This document shows positions 5,177 through 8,095 of a stretch of DNA of 8,095 bases, piece by piece. The stretch's first letter is position 1, and each line of letters starts with the position of its first letter. Source of the DNA: Candidatus Omnitrophota bacterium. GTDB lineage: Bacteria > Omnitrophota > Gorgyraeia > Gygaellales > Profunditerraquicolaceae. The notes below the pieces were generated by a model. It did not search any database. It was not told the origin of the DNA and worked only from the letters and a program-made list of their open reading frames with translations. The stretch is from positions 1-8,095 of the forward strand of contig JALNZI010000061.1 of assembly GCA_023229385.1 (NCBI GenBank). The letters are read 5' to 3'. The translations under genes and the position numbers were made by a program.

Positions 5177-5249
5177 GGGCCATTAGCTCAGCTGGTAGAG
5201 CAGGACACTCTTAATGTCAAGGTCGTAGGTTCGACTCCTACATGGCTCA
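5177..5249 (+). tRNA. tRNA-Lys (anticodon CTT)
   Basis: The cloverleaf has the acceptor GGGCCAT pairing with ATGGCTC (one G-T wobble), the D arm GCTC/GAGC, and the anticodon loop CTCTTAA with anticodon CTT at 5210-5212, reading AAG. The T arm is GTAGG/CCTAC with loop TTCGACT. The discriminator is A and CCA is not encoded. The outermost anticodon-stem pair is a G-A mismatch (GGACA with TGTCA), which is unusual but tolerated in some tRNAs. Confidence 0.95.
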
Positions 5250-5309
5250 CTTAAATTATACGATTCTCCCCTGCATTTCAAAACCGCAACCTTTAACCCA
5301 GATATATTA

Positions 5310-5338
5310 TTGAAAGAATTAGAATCTAAAGGTATAAT
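5310..5338 (+). promoter_or_regulatory. Near-consensus sigma70 promoter for serS
   Basis: A -35 TTGAAA (5310-5315, 5/6), a spacer of exactly 17 bp and a perfect -10 TATAAT (5333-5338). It is the best promoter in the window and lies inside the rtcB-like remnant. Transcription from about 5345 would give serS a leader of about 87 bases. Confidence 0.7.
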
Positions 5339-5429
5339 AGTGAAAGCCTCAGGAAGAAACACGCTGGTAGAGGAGGCTCCTTCGGTTTATAAGGATGTAA
5401 ACGATGTGGTAGGCGTAATAAAAGGATAA
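5316..5429 (+). pseudogene. Decayed 3' end of an rtcB-like RNA ligase gene
   Basis: In the frame ending at TAA 5427-5429, this stretch encodes ELESKGIIVKAS, a short linker, LVEEAP-x-x-YKDVNDVV, then immediately GVIKG and stop. RtcB tRNA-splicing ligases end with EEAP-x-x-YK[DN]V-x-x-VV, about 18-20 further residues (an AGI-x-x-K and LRP-type segment), then a final [GA]V[IV]KG. Here that intervening segment is missing in frame and the catalytic body is absent, so this looks like a remnant rather than a gene. No start codon lies suitably downstream of the promoter embedded in it. The open frame continues upstream (5253-5315), but I do not recognise that part. The last codons (AAAGGATAA) supply the serS SD. 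Identification is from memory of the family, not from an alignment. Confidence 0.65.
5421..5426 (+). promoter_or_regulatory. Shine-Dalgarno of serS, embedded in the remnant stop region
   Basis: AAAGGA lies 5 bases before the serS ATG at 5432. The same bases encode the last Lys-Gly of the rtcB-like remnant, which may explain why its terminus is preserved. Confidence 0.75.
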
Positions 5430-5431
5430 AA

Positions 5432-6703
5432 ATGCTGGATATAAGATTCATCCGGGAAAATAAAGATTTGGTAAAGCAGGCGCTAAAGAACAGGGCTTTA
5501 CAGATTGATATCGATGCGCTTATTAAGATTGATGATGTTCGCCGTCGAGCTTTAAGCGAGTTTGAGGAATTGGCAGCTAAGCGTAATAAAGCCAATGATG
5601 AAATCAGCCTGTTATTAAAAGAAAAAAAAGACGCCAAGAATAAGATATCTTCAATGAAGGATATCTCCAAGCGTATTGGCGAACTTGAGCCGTTAATAAA
5701 AGAACAGGAAGCAGAGTTAAATAAACTGCTTCTTAGTATTCCTAATCTACCGCATGTTTCTTTGCCGGTAGGGGATGCGGCTAACAATAAGATTGTGCGC
5801 AGCTGGGGAGAGCCAAAGAAGTTTAGTTTTAAACCGCTTAGCCATATCGAGATATGCCAGAATTTAGATATCGTTGATTTTAACCGGGCGACCAAGATCA
5901 CCGGTTCGAATTTTATACTTTTTAAAGGCTGGGGGGCAAAACTTGAGCGCGCCTTAATTAATTTTATGCTCGATTTACATACCAATAAGCATGGTTATAC
6001 TGAAATATTCCCGCCGTTTCTGGTTAACCGTGCCTCGATGCTTGGTACTGGCCAGCTTCCCAAGCTGGAAGAGGATATGTATAAACTTAAAGATGATGAT
6101 TTATATCTTATTCCTACCGCGGAAGTCCCGGTTACGAATATCTTTCGTGATGAAATATTAGAAGAAGAAAAACTGCCTATTTTATATACTGCTTATACCG
6201 CTTGTTTCAGGAGAGAGGCAGGTTCATATGGTAAAGATACTAAAGGATTAATCCGGGTGCATGAATTTGATAAAGTAGAAATGGTTAAATTTGTTAAGCC
6301 CGAAGATTCTTATGCTGAATTAGAAAAACTGGTAGCTAATGCCGAGGAGGTATTGCAGATTTTGGAGCTTCCTTACCGGGTGGTACTGCTTTCTACGCAA
6401 GATATAAGTTTTTCTGCCAGTAAATGTTATGACTTGGAAGCTTATACCGCCGGCGTGGATAAGTGGCTGGAAGTATCCAGTTGCAGCAACTTTGAAAGTT
6501 TCCAGGCCCGCCGGGCAAATATAAAGCTGCGCCGCAAAGAGAGTAAAAAGGTGGAATTTTTGCATACCCTGAATGGTTCAGGTATTGCTTTAGCGCGTAC
6601 GGTTGTTGCGATACTGGAGAATTATCAACAGGAGGACGGCTCGGTTTTGATCCCGAAAGCCCTGCAGCCGTATTTAAATGGCCAAGAAAGAATTACCCGA
6701 TAA
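5432..6703 (+). CDS. serS: Seryl-tRNA synthetase
   Basis: SerRS charges tRNA-Ser with serine in the cytoplasm (class II synthetase) and also supplies Ser-tRNA-Sec where selenocysteine is used. The 423 residues match the usual bacterial length. Residues 1 to about 110 form the N-terminal domain, with a long charged antiparallel coiled coil (about 33-103) that grips the long variable arm of tRNA-Ser. The catalytic core has the serine-site TAE (229-231), motif 2 FRREAGSYGKDTKGLIRVHEF (259-279), and motif 3 NGSGIALARTVVAILENYQ (381-399) with its arginine R389. EVSSCSNFESFQARRAN (347-363) is diagnostic. The start ATG has an SD 5 bases upstream and a near-consensus promoter. It overlaps the next gene by 26 bases. 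Two tRNA-Ser genes lie downstream. Confidence 0.98.
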   Translation: MLDIRFIRENKDLVKQALKNRALQIDIDALIKIDDVRRRALSEFEELAAKRNKANDEISLLLKEKKDAKNKISSMKDISKRIGELEPLIKEQEAELNKLLLSIPNLPHVSLPVGDAANNKIVRSWGEPKKFSFKPLSHIEICQNLDIVDFNRATKITGSNFILFKGWGAKLERALINFMLDLHTNKHGYTEIFPPFLVNRASMLGTGQLPKLEEDMYKLKDDDLYLIPTAEVPVTNIFRDEILEEEKLPILYTAYTACFRREAGSYGKDTKGLIRVHEFDKVEMVKFVKPEDSYAELEKLVANAEEVLQILELPYRVVLLSTQDISFSASKCYDLEAYTAGVDKWLEVSSCSNFESFQARRANIKLRRKESKKVEFLHTLNGSGIALARTVVAILENYQQEDGSVLIPKALQPYLNGQERITR

Positions 6704-7382
6704 GAAATTGATTAAAGACAGTCCTTTATCTAAGGAGCCTTCCGCTCTTTCCGGGGATTTCTCCAGCAAGATATCCGGATTATCCAGCAAGGCCTTCGGG
6801 ATAATCAAATTTATTTTAGGTATCCTTTTTCTACCGTTTGTCTATTCAACCGCGGTATCTTTTCTAAATGAATTAGGGGGAATGGATAAGAATTTCCAGG
6901 CAATATTCTGGAATGGGGCAATTTGTTTTTTGATAGTCTATCTGTTTATCTGGGAACCGCTAGCTATTTATAATTACGGGCATAAACTTTTAGAGACTGT
7001 ATTCAGTTTCTTTAAGCCGATGGTTAATGTCGCTCCATTTCTTTTACCTATATATACGCTCCTGATCTTTATTATCTATGGCCTGTTGTCGTTAGTGATT
7101 AAAAGCGGCTGGCTGATTGAATATACGCTTTTTTTAGTTGGGTTTAGCGCTATCCTGCACCTGGTGTTTTCAGCCAAGAATATCCGCACTAAAAAAGGGG
7201 ATTTCCTGAAAGGAAATTACATCTTCGGGTTTTCATTTATCTTTATCCTGAATCTTGGCTTGCTTGCTTCAGGGTTTAACTTTATTTTTAAAGAATACTC
7301 ATTTGTGAATTTCTGCAATGTTTCTTTTAAAATAGCCAGCGGTATATTCTACGCTGTTTTTAAACAGCTTTTTTTATTTTGA
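6678..7382 (+). CDS. Polytopic membrane protein of unknown function
   Basis: I do not recognise this 234-residue protein. It has a charged, serine-rich cytoplasmic head (residues 1 to about 37) and five or six hydrophobic segments at about 41-63, 74-92, 116-141, 146-166, 181-202 and perhaps 208-228, ending in an aromatic-rich tail (KQLFLF). No catalytic motif, repeat or metal site is visible. It begins inside the end of serS with a 26-base overlap and no clear SD, so translation is probably coupled to serS. An internal TTG a few codons later would shorten the overlap but is less likely than this ATG. The stop is only 7 bases before tRNA-Ser(TGA), suggesting one transcript from serS through the tRNAs. 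Confidence 0.75.
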   Translation: MAKKELPDKKLIKDSPLSKEPSALSGDFSSKISGLSSKAFGIIKFILGILFLPFVYSTAVSFLNELGGMDKNFQAIFWNGAICFLIVYLFIWEPLAIYNYGHKLLETVFSFFKPMVNVAPFLLPIYTLLIFIIYGLLSLVIKSGWLIEYTLFLVGFSAILHLVFSAKNIRTKKGDFLKGNYIFGFSFIFILNLGLLASGFNFIFKEYSFVNFCNVSFKIASGIFYAVFKQLFLF

Positions 7383-7389
7383 TCTTTTT

Positions 7390-7479
7390 GGTGGGGTGGC
7401 TGAGTGGTCGATAGCGGCGGTCTTGAAAACCGTTGTGGGCGTAAGTCCACCCAGAGTTCGAATCTCTGCCCCACCGCCA
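7390..7479 (+). tRNA. tRNA-Ser (anticodon TGA), CCA encoded
   Basis: The acceptor GGTGGGG pairs with CCCCACC. The anticodon loop CTTGAAA places TGA at 7424-7426, reading TCA and probably other TCN codons. The long class II variable arm has a GTGGGC/GTCCAC stem with a GTAA loop. The T arm is CAGAG/CTCTG with loop TTCGAAT. The discriminator is G at 7476, and the 3' CCA is encoded (7477-7479), unlike the other three tRNAs in the window. Confidence 0.97.
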
Positions 7480-7526
7480 GTTGGGTTTGATGAGATCTTT
7501 TCCAGCGGAGCGATTGTCGCGGTTTT

Positions 7527-7614
7527 GGAGAGTTGGCAGAGCTGGTTGAATGCGGCGGTCTCGAAAACCGTTGTCGTCGTAAGATGACCGGAGGTTCGAA
7601 TCCTCCACTCTCCG
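7527..7614 (+). tRNA. tRNA-Ser (anticodon CGA)
   Basis: The acceptor GGAGAGT pairs with ACTCTCC. The anticodon loop CTCGAAA places CGA at 7562-7564, reading TCG. The long variable arm has a GTCGTC/GATGAC stem with the same GTAA loop as the preceding tRNA-Ser. The T arm is GGAGG/CCTCC with loop TTCGAAT. The discriminator is G and CCA is not encoded (ATA follows). The 47 bases between the two serine tRNAs hold no gene. Confidence 0.97.
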
Positions 7615-7629
7615 ATAGGATTTTATTTT

Positions 7630-8095
7630 ATGGCCCTCCTGAACATTAGGCAAAAATCCGGTTGTTTGCTTGCACTTTCTCTCTTCCTATCCTTAATTTT
7701 TTCTCCCTTATCCGCCCAAGATTTTTCACCCGCGCAAGTAAGAGATATTTCAGACCGCGCCTACGAACCGGCAGTGATTGAACTTTTGGATCAAGCTAAA
7801 GAGTCTATTGTTATTTCTATGTATAACATCAGTCTTGGCGCAAAAGAAAGGAATCCGGTAACCTTTCTTCTCCAGGATTTAATAGAAGCCCGCCAACGCA
7901 ATGTTGCGGTTACGTTTTACCTGAACACCAATTTCAGGGAAATTGATCAAGAGCCCCATCAGCTTATCAGGAGCCCATTTTTTAAGAAATTAGCGGATGC
8001 CGGGTGTATTTTTCATCTTTTGCCTTCGCGCCTGCGCCTCCATGATAAACTTATTGTAGTGGATAATCATTTCGTGGTTGAAGGAAGCACAAACT
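7630..8095 (+). CDS. Exported phospholipase-D-like (HKD) protein, 5' part only
   Basis: The frame runs from ATG 7630 to the right edge without a stop (155 codons seen). Residues 1-29 are a signal peptide: a basic head (R7, K9), a hydrophobic core LLALSLFLSLIF, and a likely cleavage at LSA-QD. The mature part starts like a PLD-fold domain (YEPAVIELLDQAKESIVISMYNIS). It reaches an HKD catalytic motif HDKLIVVD with H138, K140 and D145, followed by EGSTN, which in the family usually continues to W. Such proteins cleave phosphodiesters, either DNA (Nuc-type endonucleases with one HKD) or phospholipids (two HKD motifs). Which applies cannot be told from this half. TAGGA (7616-7620) may be the SD, 9 bases before the ATG and just downstream of the tRNA-Ser(CGA) 3' end. 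Confidence 0.85.
   Translation, partial: MALLNIRQKSGCLLALSLFLSLIFSPLSAQDFSPAQVRDISDRAYEPAVIELLDQAKESIVISMYNISLGAKERNPVTFLLQDLIEARQRNVAVTFYLNTNFREIDQEPHQLIRSPFFKKLADAGCIFHLLPSRLRLHDKLIVVDNHFVVEGSTN

Noticed and set aside
5339..5431. T-box riboswitch in the serS leader
   Set aside because: Synthetase leaders sometimes carry T-boxes, but I see no conserved T-box core or antiterminator/terminator pair, and the leader is only about 87 bases.
5326..5985. 219-codon open frame on the - strand
   Set aside because: It is antisense to serS and its leader; composition follows the serS codons and no family motif is visible.
7507..7526. Terminator between the two tRNA-Ser genes
   Set aside because: A short GCGA/TCGC pairing followed by GGTTTT exists, but the stem is only 4 bp and too weak to call.
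7360..7653. Open frame of 97 codons on the - strand, and a 63-codon + frame at 7396-7587
   Set aside because: Both lie over the two tRNA-Ser genes and only read their conserved stems and loops; they are not proteins.

Overview
All recognisable genes in this 8.1 kb window lie on the + strand. They point to a Gram-negative bacterium that makes lipid A, because fabZ, lpxA and lpxI are adjacent at the left end. The candidate phylum Omnitrophota fits the gene style: a likely LpxC-FabZ fusion, LpxI rather than LpxH, a stand-alone CBM48 protein, and moderate GC. That assignment is inference from general knowledge and was not tested.

Region 1 (1-2204), lipid A. The reading frame of fabZ is open to the left edge, so FabZ is probably the C-terminal half of an LpxC-FabZ fusion, although a good Shine-Dalgarno (SD) sequence also precedes an internal ATG. 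lpxA follows 2 bp later. A structured 126-bp gap with two hairpins separates it from lpxI. LpxA carries out the first acyl transfer, LpxC the deacetylation and LpxI the later pyrophosphate cleavage that gives lipid X. FabZ competes for, or balances, the same hydroxyacyl-ACP pool.

Region 2 (2205-5088), small accessory genes: a single-domain CBM48 glycogen-binding protein with its own consensus promoter, strong SD and a hairpin terminator; a COG0731-type radical SAM protein; tRNA-Arg(TCG); an exported DUF192 protein; a TPR lipoprotein; a 54-residue zinc-ribbon/membrane protein; and a membrane-anchored protein with five exact-length MORN-type repeats.

Region 3 (5089-8095), translation cluster: tRNA-Lys(CTT) with its own promoter, then a stretch that reads as the decayed 3' end of an RNA ligase gene (rtcB). 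This stretch holds a near-perfect sigma70-type promoter and the SD of serS. Then come serS, an overlapping polytopic membrane protein of unknown function, two different serine tRNAs (TGA and CGA), and the 5' part of an exported phospholipase-D-like protein that runs off the right edge. A seryl-tRNA synthetase next to two of its own substrate tRNAs is a coherent functional cluster.

I found no CRISPR array, insertion sequence or phage gene. The observations most worth checking are the rtcB remnant that now seems to serve as promoter and leader for serS, the LpxC-FabZ frame question, and the hairpin pair between lpxA and lpxI.
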